From: an uncultured Pelagibacteraceae bacterium
GTDB taxonomy: Bacteria; Pseudomonadota; Alphaproteobacteria; Pelagibacterales; Pelagibacteraceae
Direction of reading: 5' to 3'
NCBI GenBank assembly: GCA_902617025.1
Contig: CACMVB010000003.1
Location: 106,352-170,351 of the forward strand
DNA: 64,000 nt
Each line of letters opens with the position of its first letter. The first letter of the stretch is position 1. The notes below the pieces were generated by a model that saw nothing but the letters and a program-made list of their open reading frames with translations, searched no databases and was not told the origin of the DNA. The position numbers and the translations under genes are program-made. Below are positions 53,048 to 61,641 of this stretch, piece after piece.

Positions 53048-54094
53048 ATGTCAAAAATTGTAATTATTGGTGCAGGTGCAATGGGATCAGCTTTTGCTTT
53101 ACCTTGTTTAGATAATAATCATGATATAAATATTGTTGGGACACACCTAGAAAACGATTTTATTGATGAATTAAAAAAAAATAACAATTTACACCCAGGA
53201 TTAAAAGTAGAAATCCCACAAGAAGTAAAAATATTTAAGTTTGAAAAATTTGATGAGTTATTGAAATCAAATGTTGAATTGATAGTACTTGGTGTAAGCT
53301 CAAAAGGAATAGAATGGGTGGCAGATCAATTAAGTAGAATTTATCATGATGGAAAGGTTCCAAAATTGTTAATGCTTACAAAAGGCTTAAGTATTCATAA
53401 TAATGAATATGAATTATTAGTAGGTAAACTAGAAAGATTATTAGTAAAAAGAAAAATTAAAAATGTTGATATATCAGCAGTAGGAGGACCTTGTTTGGCC
53501 ACAGGTTTAGCTAATAGAGTTCACAGCAGTGTAGTAATTGCAAACAAAAATATTCAAATAGCTAAGAAAATAGCTGATATGCTTAACACAAGTTATTATC
53601 ATACATCTTATTCAGATGATCTAAATGGAGTTGAAGTATCAGCTGCAATTAAAAATATTTTTTCTATGGCAGTTGGAGCTGCAAAGGGATTGTGTAGTAA
53701 AAATATATCTAATGACATTAGAGAAAAGAATTATTTAAATACTGCCTCAGTGCTTATTAAACAATCAATTTTTGAAATGGAAATTTTTGTAGAGCATCTA
53801 AAAGGAAAAAAAGAGACCGTTAAAGGGTTAGCTGGATTAGGAGATCTCTACGTAAGTTCGGGCGGAGGAAGAAATGCTAAAATGGGAGCTTATATTGGAG
53901 AAGGCTTAACATTCTCAGAAGCAAAAAAAACAAAAATGGAAAAAGTTACTGTTGAAGGAGCTGATCTAGCAAAAGAGATAGCAAAAAAAGTAAATCAAGA
54001 TTTTGACGAAAAAAAATTACCTTTAATGCTAAGTATGATTAATGCTATTGTTGAAGATAAAAAACTTGATTTAAATTGGGAATCTTTTAGATGA
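53048..54094 (+). CDS. NAD(P)-dependent glycerol-3-phosphate dehydrogenase-like protein
   Basis: GpsA-family oxidoreductase interconverting glycerol 3-phosphate and dihydroxyacetone phosphate, 348 aa. It has the N-terminal Rossmann motif IGAGAMGSAFA, the TKGLS block, VGGPCLA (usually SGPSFA), the catalytic Lys region VEVSAAIKNIFSMAVGAAKG and KGLAGLGDLYVSSGGGRNAKMG. It is divergent from standard GpsA. It overlaps glpK by 4 nt, so here it probably oxidises glycerol 3-phosphate made by GlpK, standing in for the flavin enzyme GlpD; that is inference. Confidence 0.85.
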   Translation: MSKIVIIGAGAMGSAFALPCLDNNHDINIVGTHLENDFIDELKKNNNLHPGLKVEIPQEVKIFKFEKFDELLKSNVELIVLGVSSKGIEWVADQLSRIYHDGKVPKLLMLTKGLSIHNNEYELLVGKLERLLVKRKIKNVDISAVGGPCLATGLANRVHSSVVIANKNIQIAKKIADMLNTSYYHTSYSDDLNGVEVSAAIKNIFSMAVGAAKGLCSKNISNDIREKNYLNTASVLIKQSIFEMEIFVEHLKGKKETVKGLAGLGDLYVSSGGGRNAKMGAYIGEGLTFSEAKKTKMEKVTVEGADLAKEIAKKVNQDFDEKKLPLMLSMINAIVEDKKLDLNWESFR

Positions 54095-55572
54095 AGAAGT
54101 TTATTATTTCAATTGATGCAGGAACAACATCTAATAGATCAATATTATTTGATTTGAAAGGTAAGCCAATTTTTTCTTCACAAAAAGAATTTACGCAATA
54201 TTTTCCGAAAAGTGGGTGGGTTGAACATAATCCAGATGAAATTTGGAAAACAACAATAAAAACTTTAAAGGACGTGATACAAAAAGCTAAACGTCTAAAA
54301 GGCAAAATCCTAAGCATTGGAATTACCAACCAAAGAGAGACCACGGTTTTATGGGATAAGAAAACAGGCAAACCTGTTTATAAAGCTATTGTTTGGCAAG
54401 ATAGAAGAACTGAAGATTTTTGTAAAAAGTTGAGAAAGCAAAATAAGGATACAATGGTTTTTAATAAAACCGGACTTTTGATTGACTCATATTTTTCAGG
54501 AACAAAAATTAAATGGATCCTAGATAATGTTCCAAAAGCACGGCAATTAATGAATAAGAAACAGTTGTTATTTGGAACTATTGATAGTTTTTTAATTTGG
54601 AGACTAACAAAGGGAAAAGTTCATGCTACAGATGCAACAAATGCTAGCAGGACAATGATATATAATATCTCCTCAAATAAATGGGATGATGCAATATTAA
54701 ATTTGCTAAAAATCAAAAAACATATTCTTCCCGAAGTAAAAAATTGTGCTGATGATTACGGTCAGACTCACTCATCGATTACAGGTAAGTCTATACCAAT
54801 AAATGGCGTAGTAGGGGATCAGCAATCAGCTACAATTGGACAATGTTGTTTTGAACCAGGTTCTTTAAAGAGCACTTATGGAACTGGAGCTTTTGTATTA
54901 TTAAATACTGGTTCTAAAAAGATTTACTCAAAAAATAGATTATTAACGACTATTGCTTACAGAATTAATGGAAAGACAACTTATGCGATGGAGGGGTCTA
55001 TTTTTATAGCTGGAGCAGGTATTCAATGGTTAAGAGATAGAATGAAATTTTTTAAGAAAGCTCCTGAAACAGAAAAAATAGTTAAATCACTTAAAGATAA
55101 CAATGATATTTATTTAGTTCCAGCTTTCACTGGATTAGGCGCACCTTATTGGAACGCTAATGCAAGAGGAGTGTTAAGTGGTATAACAAGAGACACAAGC
55201 CCAAAAGAAATAGTAAGAGCTACAATTGAAGCAGTGGCTTACCAAACTCATGATCTTTTTGAAGCCATGAAACACGACGGTTTAAGACCAAAAATTGTAA
55301 AAGTAGATGGTGGAATGGTTATGAATAATTGGTTTTCACAATTTTTATCTGACATTGTAAACGTAAAAGTTTTAAGACCAAAAGTACAAGAAACAACTGC
55401 ATTAGGTGCAGCTTTTATGGCTGGTCTTAATATTGGAGTTTACAAATCCTTAAAAGATATTTCTAAAAACTGGCAATTGGATAAAAAGTTTTCCTCAAAA
55501 ATGAAAAATTCATCGAGAAACATTCTAATTGATGGCTGGGAAAAAGCTGTTAAGCGCGCCTTAATCAACTAA
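54091..55572 (+). CDS. glpK: Glycerol kinase
   Basis: FGGY-family kinase phosphorylating glycerol after uptake, 493 aa. Diagnostic blocks are IDAGTTSNRSILFD (Arg in the usual TSSR position displaced to TSNR), WVEHNPDEIW, ITNQRETTVLWDKKTGKPVY, IVWQDRRTE, FGTIDSFLIWRLTKG, GDQQSATIGQ, STYGTGAF, FTGLGAPYWNANARG and VDGGMVMNNWFSQFLSD. It is coupled to the gpsA-like gene by a 4-nt overlap and lies upstream of the glycerol ABC transporter genes. Confidence 0.96.
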   Translation: MKKFIISIDAGTTSNRSILFDLKGKPIFSSQKEFTQYFPKSGWVEHNPDEIWKTTIKTLKDVIQKAKRLKGKILSIGITNQRETTVLWDKKTGKPVYKAIVWQDRRTEDFCKKLRKQNKDTMVFNKTGLLIDSYFSGTKIKWILDNVPKARQLMNKKQLLFGTIDSFLIWRLTKGKVHATDATNASRTMIYNISSNKWDDAILNLLKIKKHILPEVKNCADDYGQTHSSITGKSIPINGVVGDQQSATIGQCCFEPGSLKSTYGTGAFVLLNTGSKKIYSKNRLLTTIAYRINGKTTYAMEGSIFIAGAGIQWLRDRMKFFKKAPETEKIVKSLKDNNDIYLVPAFTGLGAPYWNANARGVLSGITRDTSPKEIVRATIEAVAYQTHDLFEAMKHDGLRPKIVKVDGGMVMNNWFSQFLSDIVNVKVLRPKVQETTALGAAFMAGLNIGVYKSLKDISKNWQLDKKFSSKMKNSSRNILIDGWEKAVKRALIN

Positions 55573-55677
55573 TACACACTTAAGAGTTGTAATTTGGAAA
55601 CTTTCTGCACTGTACTTTTTAGTTTTATTTTGGTTCAATAAGAAATCAAAAAACAACAACAACGAGGGAAATAATCT
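55573..55677 (+). promoter_or_regulatory. Leader/promoter region of the glycerol ABC transporter operon
   Basis: The 105-bp gap between glpK and the binding-protein gene is the widest in this part of the window, so a separate promoter is likely. A good Shine-Dalgarno, GAGGGA, lies 8 nt before the ATG. The same GGGAAATAAT string also precedes livK at 18.9 kb. No clear -35/-10 pair or operator could be assigned by eye. Confidence 0.4.
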
Positions 55678-57411
55678 ATGTTTAAAACATTAAAGAATAT
55701 TTTAGCTGTTGCTGTTTCAATTTCTCTTATAACTATTTCTAACGCTGTAGCTGACGGACACGGAGCTGCAATTAAGAAATGGTCTAATGGTGAGTTTAGT
55801 CTTTCAACAATTTCTGCAAAAGAAAGAGAGAAAGAACTTAATTGGTTTCATGATGCTGCAAAGCCATTCAAAGGAATGGAAATAAATGTATTGTCAGAAA
55901 CAATTCCAACTCACGAATATGAGTCAAAAGTTTTAACAAAAGCTTTTGAAGAAATAACTGGAATTAAAGTTAATCACCAGTTACTTGGAGAAGGAGAAGT
56001 AGTACAAGCTGTACAAACTCAAATGCAAACTGGAAGAAACTTATATGATGCATACATCAATGACTCTGATTTGATCGGTACGCACTCAAGACTTCAGTTA
56101 GCAGTAAACTTAACAAAGTGGATGAAAGGTGAAGGTAAAGATGTAACTTTACCAACATTAGATATCGATGATTTCATCGGTAAATCATTTACTACAGGTC
56201 CAGATGGTGATTTATATCAATTACCTGACCAACAATTTGCTAACCTTTACTGGTTTAGAAAAGATTGGTTTGACAGACCTGAAATCAAAAAAGGTTTCAA
56301 AGCTAAATACGGATACGATCTAGGTGTACCAGTAAACTGGTCTGCTTACGAAGATATCGCTGAATACTTTACAAAAGACGTAAAGAATATTGACGGTGTT
56401 AGAGTATACGGTCACATGGACTACGGTAAGAGAGCTCCAGACTTAGGATGGAGAATGACTGACGCGTGGTTATCAATGGCTGGCGCAGGTTCAGTTGGTA
56501 AACCAAATGGTGTACCAGTTGACGAGTGGGGAATAAGAATGGAAAAAGGTTCTTGTAACCCAGTTGGTGCTGACGTAGCAAGAGGTGGGGCTGCTAATGG
56601 TCCTGCTGCCGTATATGCAATCAGAAAATGGGACGAGTGGTTAAGAGCTTATGCCCCTCCAGGTGCTGCAGCGATGGACTTCTATCAGTCTCTGCCAGCT
56701 TTATCATCAGGAAACGTTGCACAGCAAATTTTCTGGTATACAGCATTCACGGCATCAATGGTTGCTCCAAAGAGTTCTGGAAACAAAACAGTTGATGATA
56801 ACGGTAATCCTTTATGGAGAATGGGACCATCACCAAAAGGTCCTTACTGGGATGAAGGTATGAAGCTTGGTTATCAAGATGCTGGATCATGGACTTTATT
56901 TAAGTCTACTCCAGTTGATAGAAGAAAAGCTGCATGGCTATACGCTCAGTTTGTAGTATCAAAAACTGTTGATCTTAAGAAAAGTGATGTTGGTTTAACT
57001 ATCATTAGAGATAGTACAATTAATCACAAGCACTTTACTAAAAGAGCTCCAAAACTTGGTGGACTTGTAGAATTCTACAGATCTAAAAATAGAGTATTGT
57101 GGTCACCGACAGGTATCAATGTTCCGGACTATCCGAAACTTGCTCAAATCTGGTGGCAACAAATTGGAGATGTAAACTCAGGTGCGTTTACTCCACAACA
57201 AGCTATGGATCGTCTTGCAGAAGAGATGAACTTAGTTATGTCTCGTATGGAAGCTGCTGATAAAGCAAACAATACATACGGTGGATGTGGTCCAAGATTA
57301 GCTAAGCCGAAAGGCGCTGATTATTGGTTGAAACAACCAGGATCGCCAAAAGCTAAACGTGATGAGAAACCTAAAGGTAAAACAGTTCCATTCGAAAGAG
57401 CTTGGAAGTAA
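55678..57411 (+). CDS. glpV: Glycerol ABC transporter substrate-binding protein (GlpV-like)
   Basis: Large periplasmic receptor of the extracellular-solute-binding family 1, 577 aa, with a signal peptide ending near SNAVADG. Family-like segments include LTKAFEEITGIKVNHQLLGEGEVVQAVQTQMQTG (helix-loop of lobe 1), the YINDSDLIGTHSR block, YQLPDQQFANLYWFRKDWF and the C-terminal NTYGGCGPRLAKPK. The size and the following ATPase/permease set match the GlpSTPQV glycerol importer described in Rhizobium. Its codon choice looks more regular than in its neighbours, suggesting high expression. A strong terminator follows. Confidence 0.9.
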   Translation: MFKTLKNILAVAVSISLITISNAVADGHGAAIKKWSNGEFSLSTISAKEREKELNWFHDAAKPFKGMEINVLSETIPTHEYESKVLTKAFEEITGIKVNHQLLGEGEVVQAVQTQMQTGRNLYDAYINDSDLIGTHSRLQLAVNLTKWMKGEGKDVTLPTLDIDDFIGKSFTTGPDGDLYQLPDQQFANLYWFRKDWFDRPEIKKGFKAKYGYDLGVPVNWSAYEDIAEYFTKDVKNIDGVRVYGHMDYGKRAPDLGWRMTDAWLSMAGAGSVGKPNGVPVDEWGIRMEKGSCNPVGADVARGGAANGPAAVYAIRKWDEWLRAYAPPGAAAMDFYQSLPALSSGNVAQQIFWYTAFTASMVAPKSSGNKTVDDNGNPLWRMGPSPKGPYWDEGMKLGYQDAGSWTLFKSTPVDRRKAAWLYAQFVVSKTVDLKKSDVGLTIIRDSTINHKHFTKRAPKLGGLVEFYRSKNRVLWSPTGINVPDYPKLAQIWWQQIGDVNSGAFTPQQAMDRLAEEMNLVMSRMEAADKANNTYGGCGPRLAKPKGADYWLKQPGSPKAKRDEKPKGKTVPFERAWK

Positions 57412-57434
57412 TTTAGGTTTAATCTAAATTTAAA

Positions 57435-57459
57435 GGGGGCTTAACGGCCCCCTTTTTTT
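57435..57459 (+). terminator. Rho-independent terminator between glpV and glpS
   Basis: The stem GGGGGC / GCCCCC around a TTAACG loop is followed by seven T residues; flanking AAA/TTT can extend the stem. It lies 24 nt after the glpV stop and inside the operon, so it probably attenuates transcription and keeps the binding protein in excess over the ATPases and permeases, as the livK terminator does. Confidence 0.93.
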
Positions 57460-57479
57460 AAAACAGATTTCAAAAAAAT

Positions 57480-58544
57480 ATGAGCTTAGAATTAAAAAAC
57501 GTAGAAAAAAAAATAGGGTTAGATACTCATATTTATCCAACAAATTTAAAATTAGAAAAAAATACAATTAATATTCTCTTAGGGTCTACTTTAGCCGGAA
57601 AGACGACTTTAATGCAGATTATGGCTGGCCTAGATAAACCAACATCAGGAGAGATTTGGTTTAACAATGAGAATGTGACAGGTATGAAAGTTCAAAAAAG
57701 AAATGTCTCAATGGTTTACCAGCAATTTATTAATTACCCCAATTTCACAGTTTATGACAACATTGCATCCCCATTAAAAATTACTGGAGTAAGTTCAGAT
57801 GAAACAAAACAAAGAGTTGGGAAAGTTGCAGAATTACTAAAACTCTCTGGAATGTTGAATAAAAAACCAAATGAGCTTTCTGGAGGACAACAACAAAGAA
57901 CTGCTTTAGCAAGAGCACTTGTAAAAGACTCAGACCTAATTCTTTTAGATGAACCACTTGCAAACTTAGATTTTAAATTAAGAGAAGAATTAAGAGAAGA
58001 ATTACCAAAATTATTTGAAAATAGAGATTGTATTGTAGTTTACGCAACCACAGAACCCTCAGAAGCTCTACTCTTAGGCGGTAATACTGCAACGTTACAG
58101 GAAGGTAAGATTATTCAATATGGAAAAACTTTAGATACTTATAATAAACCTAACTCTTTAGTTTCAGCCCAGGTCTTTAGTGATCCACCAATGAATATTG
58201 CTAAAATAAAAAAATCAGGAGACCAGTGTTCATTTTTACAAAATGACATTCAATGGAAAACTAAATTAAATATCAAAGATGGTGAATATAAAGTAGGTAT
58301 TCGACCCCACAATATTACCACGTATAAAGAGGGCAACAATACACTTGAGATAAAAGGTAAAGTTTTAATTTCTGAAATTAGTGGCTCTGAGAGCTTAATC
58401 CACTTTACTAACGGAAATTTGAGTTGGGTTTCTTTATCAAACGGAGTTTTTCAAAAAAACGTTGGCGATGAGATGAACTTGTACATGAATACAGATGAGT
58501 TTGTTTATTTTGATCAAAATGAAAGGTTAGTATCTAATGGCTAA
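57480..58544 (+). CDS. glpS: Glycerol ABC transporter ATP-binding protein GlpS-like
   Basis: First ATPase of the glycerol importer, 354 aa (ABC domain about 1-235, TOBE/MOP-like C-terminal part). Walker A is GSTLAGKTT (about 35), the Q-loop VYQQF is present, the signature is a canonical LSGGQQQR (about 136) and Walker B is LILLDEP. The switch region reads VVYATTEPSEA, so the H-loop His of the usual VTHDQ is replaced by Thr. It overlaps glpT by 8 nt. With GlpT it should form one competent ATP site and one impaired site. Confidence 0.9.
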   Translation: MSLELKNVEKKIGLDTHIYPTNLKLEKNTINILLGSTLAGKTTLMQIMAGLDKPTSGEIWFNNENVTGMKVQKRNVSMVYQQFINYPNFTVYDNIASPLKITGVSSDETKQRVGKVAELLKLSGMLNKKPNELSGGQQQRTALARALVKDSDLILLDEPLANLDFKLREELREELPKLFENRDCIVVYATTEPSEALLLGGNTATLQEGKIIQYGKTLDTYNKPNSLVSAQVFSDPPMNIAKIKKSGDQCSFLQNDIQWKTKLNIKDGEYKVGIRPHNITTYKEGNNTLEIKGKVLISEISGSESLIHFTNGNLSWVSLSNGVFQKNVGDEMNLYMNTDEFVYFDQNERLVSNG

Positions 58545-59601
58545 AGTTACATTGAAAGGTTTAAGCCATAGTTATTTAAAAACTCAGTCTTCAGAAGCTG
58601 ACTGGGCAATCAGAGGAGTAGACATTGATTGGAATGATGGTGGCGCTTACGCTTTATTAGGCCCTTCAGGTTGTGGAAAGACAACATTGTTAAATATCAT
58701 TTCTGGATTAATTACACCAACTAAAGGCGATATATTATTTGATGATAAAGTTATTTCAGGGTTGAATCCTGTAGAGAGAAATATTGCACAGATTTTTCAA
58801 TTCCCGGTTATTTATGACACGATGACAGTGTATGATAATTTAGCTTTTCCTTTAAGAAATAGAAAAATTCCAGAGGAAGAAATCAAAGCAAAAGTTCATG
58901 AGATAGCAGAAATGTTAGAATTATCTTCAACATTAAATAATAGAGCTTCTGGTCTAACTGCAGATGGTAAACAAAAAATTTCACTAGGGCGTGGATTGGT
59001 AAGATCAGATGTAAATGCTATTATGTTTGATGAACCATTAACAGTAATCGATCCACATTTGAAATGGATTTTAAGATCTAAACTTAAAGAACTTCATCAA
59101 AAGATTAATAGAACAATGATTTATGTTACACACGATCAAACAGAAGCTTTAACATTTGCTGATCAAGTAGTTGTAATGCATGAAGGTCAAATTGTTCAAA
59201 CAGGAACACCAGTAGATTTGTTTGAAAAACCAAAGCATACATTTGTTGGATATTTTATTGGTTCACCAGGCATGAATGTTTTACCTTGTCAAATTAAAGG
59301 AAATGATGTGATCGTTAATGGAAAAAAAATAGAAACTCACCAACAAATTAAAAAAAGTAATTTTAACAAGACAGAGGTTGGTGTGAGACCTGAATTTATA
59401 TCTTTTAGTAATGAAGGAGTTCCAGTTAAAGTTTTATCGGTAAGCAATACTGGAAGGCATAAAATTGTAGATACCGAAAGTGAAACCGGAAAAATTAAAA
59501 TCATTGCAAAATCTAATGAAGATATACCTTCAGGATCTGCATTTTTAAAATTTAAAAAAGAATATACTTACACATATGGAGATAGTTGGATAATTGAATG
59601 A
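58537..59601 (+). CDS. glpT: Glycerol ABC transporter ATP-binding protein GlpT-like
   Basis: Second ATPase, 354 aa. Walker A is GPSGCGKTT (about 43), the Q-loop FQFPVIYD is present, Walker B is AIMFDEP and the H-loop is a canonical VTHDQTEA. The signature is degenerate: GLTADGKQKISLGRG stands where LSGGQQQR is expected. The C-terminal region resembles the TOBE domain (VGVRPEFISF). The defects are complementary to those of GlpS. The name follows the Rhizobium transporter and must not be confused with the E. coli glycerol-3-phosphate antiporter GlpT. Confidence 0.9.
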   Translation: MAKVTLKGLSHSYLKTQSSEADWAIRGVDIDWNDGGAYALLGPSGCGKTTLLNIISGLITPTKGDILFDDKVISGLNPVERNIAQIFQFPVIYDTMTVYDNLAFPLRNRKIPEEEIKAKVHEIAEMLELSSTLNNRASGLTADGKQKISLGRGLVRSDVNAIMFDEPLTVIDPHLKWILRSKLKELHQKINRTMIYVTHDQTEALTFADQVVVMHEGQIVQTGTPVDLFEKPKHTFVGYFIGSPGMNVLPCQIKGNDVIVNGKKIETHQQIKKSNFNKTEVGVRPEFISFSNEGVPVKVLSVSNTGRHKIVDTESETGKIKIIAKSNEDIPSGSAFLKFKKEYTYTYGDSWIIE

Positions 59602-60464
59602 ATAAAACAGTAAATCAAAAAGCATGGTTCTTTGTAATACCGGTATTTGTACTGGTAGCTTTCAATGCCATTATCCCACTAATGACAGTAGTAAACTATG
59701 CTTTCCAGGAAACTTTTGGGAATAATGTTTTTATGTGGGAAGGCACAAGATGGTTTAAACAAATCATGTTATCCGAAAGATTTCACGCATCACTCGGTAG
59801 ACAATTTTTATTTACATTTATAATTTTATTTATTCAAATTCCATTAGGAATAGCTATTGCTCTTACTATGCCTAAAGAGGGAATAGGAGTACCCGTTTGT
59901 TTAGTTTTAATGTCCATGCCACTTTTAATTCCTTGGAACGTTGTAGGAGCTATGTGGAATATTTTTGCGTTACCAGATATTGGTTTTTTAGGTCATTCAC
60001 TTAATGCTTTGGGATTTGATTATAACTTTACTCAACAAATTGGCGATGCTTGGTTCACAACTATACTAATGGATGTATGGCATTGGACATCGTTAGTAGT
60101 TTTATTGTCTTATGCAGGATTAAGATCTATCCAACCTGCTTACTATCAAGCAGCAGAAATTGATGGGGCTAGTCGTTGGGCAATTTTTACGAAAATTGAA
60201 TTACCTAAAATGAAAAAAGTATTAACGATAGCAATACTTTTAAGATTTATGGACAGTTTCATGATTTATACAGAGCCATTTGTTTTAACTGGAGGCGGTC
60301 CAGGCAATGCTACTGCATTTTTATCTATAGACTTAGTTAAAATGGCATTAGGACAGTTTGATTTAGGACCAGCTGCTGCGATGTCGTTGATATACTTTTT
60401 TATAGTACTTTTAGTTTGTTGGGTATTCTACACATTAATGATGAGAAATGAGGAGAAATCATGA
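59598..60464 (+). CDS. glpP: Glycerol ABC transporter permease GlpP-like
   Basis: MalF/UgpA-type inner-membrane permease of 288 aa with about six hydrophobic helices. The ATPase-docking EAA loop is AAEIDGASRWAIFTKIELPKM (about 194-214), and FVLTGGGPGNAT follows as in sugar-transporter permeases. Overlaps of 4 nt with both glpT and glpQ show tight translational coupling. Confidence 0.9.
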   Translation: MNKTVNQKAWFFVIPVFVLVAFNAIIPLMTVVNYAFQETFGNNVFMWEGTRWFKQIMLSERFHASLGRQFLFTFIILFIQIPLGIAIALTMPKEGIGVPVCLVLMSMPLLIPWNVVGAMWNIFALPDIGFLGHSLNALGFDYNFTQQIGDAWFTTILMDVWHWTSLVVLLSYAGLRSIQPAYYQAAEIDGASRWAIFTKIELPKMKKVLTIAILLRFMDSFMIYTEPFVLTGGGPGNATAFLSIDLVKMALGQFDLGPAAAMSLIYFFIVLLVCWVFYTLMMRNEEKS

Positions 60465-61261
60465 AGAAAGCTAAGTGGGTAGTTCCTACAATTTATATAA
60501 TTTTCTTGATGCTTCCAATTTATTGGTTGCTAAACATGTCATTTAAAACGACAACTGAGATTATAAACACTTACACATTATGGCCTCAAGAATTTACATT
60601 AGATAATTATAAGAAAATTTTTACCGACAGTACTTGGTATACTGGGTATCTTAATTCTATTTATTACGTAGTCATGAACACTGTGATTTCAGTGGCTGCT
60701 GCACTACCTGCAGCTTACGCTTTTTCTAGATATAAATTTTTAGGGGATAAACATTTATTTTTCTGGTTATTAACTAACAGAATGGCCCCACCAGCAGTAT
60801 TTGCTTTGCCATTTTTTCAATTTTATTCATCAGTAAACTTGTTTGATACTCATGTGGCTGTAGCTTTGTCACATTGTTTGTTTAATATTCCATTAGCGGT
60901 TTGGATTTTAGAGGGATTTATGTCTTCTGTGCCAAAAGAACTGGATGAAACAGCTTATGTGGATGGTTATTCGTTTTGGAGATTTTTCTTCAAGATATTT
61001 ATTCCAACAATTACTGCAGGCATAGGTATTACAATGTTTTTCTGTTTTATGTTTTCTTGGGTTGAATTATTATTAGCAAAGACATTAACTGCGGTGGCAG
61101 CAAAACCGATCGCTGCAACAATGACAAGAACCGCAAGTACATCAGGATATGAATTAGGACTACTTGCTGCTGCTGGAAGTTTGACAATTATACCTGGTGC
61201 AATAGTAATTTACTTTGTAAGAAACTATATAGCGAAAGGATTTGCATTAGGAAGAGTATGA
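60461..61261 (+). CDS. glpQ: Glycerol ABC transporter permease GlpQ-like
   Basis: MalG/UgpE-type permease of 266 aa with about six hydrophobic helices. The N-terminal PIYWLLNMSFKTTTEI and DNYKKIF blocks and the EAA loop ELDETAYVDGYSFWRFFFKI (about 161-180) are diagnostic. It is the second membrane subunit of the glycerol importer. The name is that of the Rhizobium system and does not imply a glycerophosphodiester phosphodiesterase. Confidence 0.9.
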   Translation: MKKAKWVVPTIYIIFLMLPIYWLLNMSFKTTTEIINTYTLWPQEFTLDNYKKIFTDSTWYTGYLNSIYYVVMNTVISVAAALPAAYAFSRYKFLGDKHLFFWLLTNRMAPPAVFALPFFQFYSSVNLFDTHVAVALSHCLFNIPLAVWILEGFMSSVPKELDETAYVDGYSFWRFFFKIFIPTITAGIGITMFFCFMFSWVELLLAKTLTAVAAKPIAATMTRTASTSGYELGLLAAAGSLTIIPGAIVIYFVRNYIAKGFALGRV

Positions 61262-61617
61262 TGATGTTTAATGTTTTAAATGCCGCCACGTGGGGTGATA
61301 TGGCAAAAAAGAAAGAGAAGGGTTTCTTCGATTTTGAATTTATCACTTGGATGGCATGGACTTGGCAAACTGCAGCATTTTTTGTTTTTATAGCTTTATG
61401 TTTAACAGCAATGGTTATTTGGGAAAAAAAATCACCAGGAGGCAGTCCGAGAAAGGGAATTTTAGGATTAGACACAACTAGAGGCGACAGATTATTTATT
61501 TCGTTACTAGGCAGTGCGTTCATTCATTTATTTTGGTTGGCTCTAGTTGGAAGTGTATTGTGGATTGCAACAATAATTTGCATTGGCTATGCTGTTGTTG
61601 TATTTAGATACGTCTAA
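61258..61617 (+). CDS. DUF2160-family small membrane protein of the glycerol transporter operon
   Basis: A 119-aa protein with about three hydrophobic segments. The block TTRGDRLFISLLGSAFIHL near 75-95 is typical of DUF2160 proteins, which accompany GlpSTPQ-type importers in alphaproteobacteria. Its function is unknown; an accessory transporter subunit is likely from context. It overlaps glpQ by 4 nt. An internal ATG (MAKKKEKGFF, 14 codons in) is an alternative start, but the upstream one fits the operon overlap. Confidence 0.85.
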   Translation: MMMFNVLNAATWGDMAKKKEKGFFDFEFITWMAWTWQTAAFFVFIALCLTAMVIWEKKSPGGSPRKGILGLDTTRGDRLFISLLGSAFIHLFWLALVGSVLWIATIICIGYAVVVFRYV

Positions 61618-61641
61618 ATATTATTCATTAAAGGAGATTAA

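Noticed and set aside
61188-61523. 111-aa minus-strand ORF over glpQ and the DUF2160 gene
   Set aside because: Antisense to two recognised genes.
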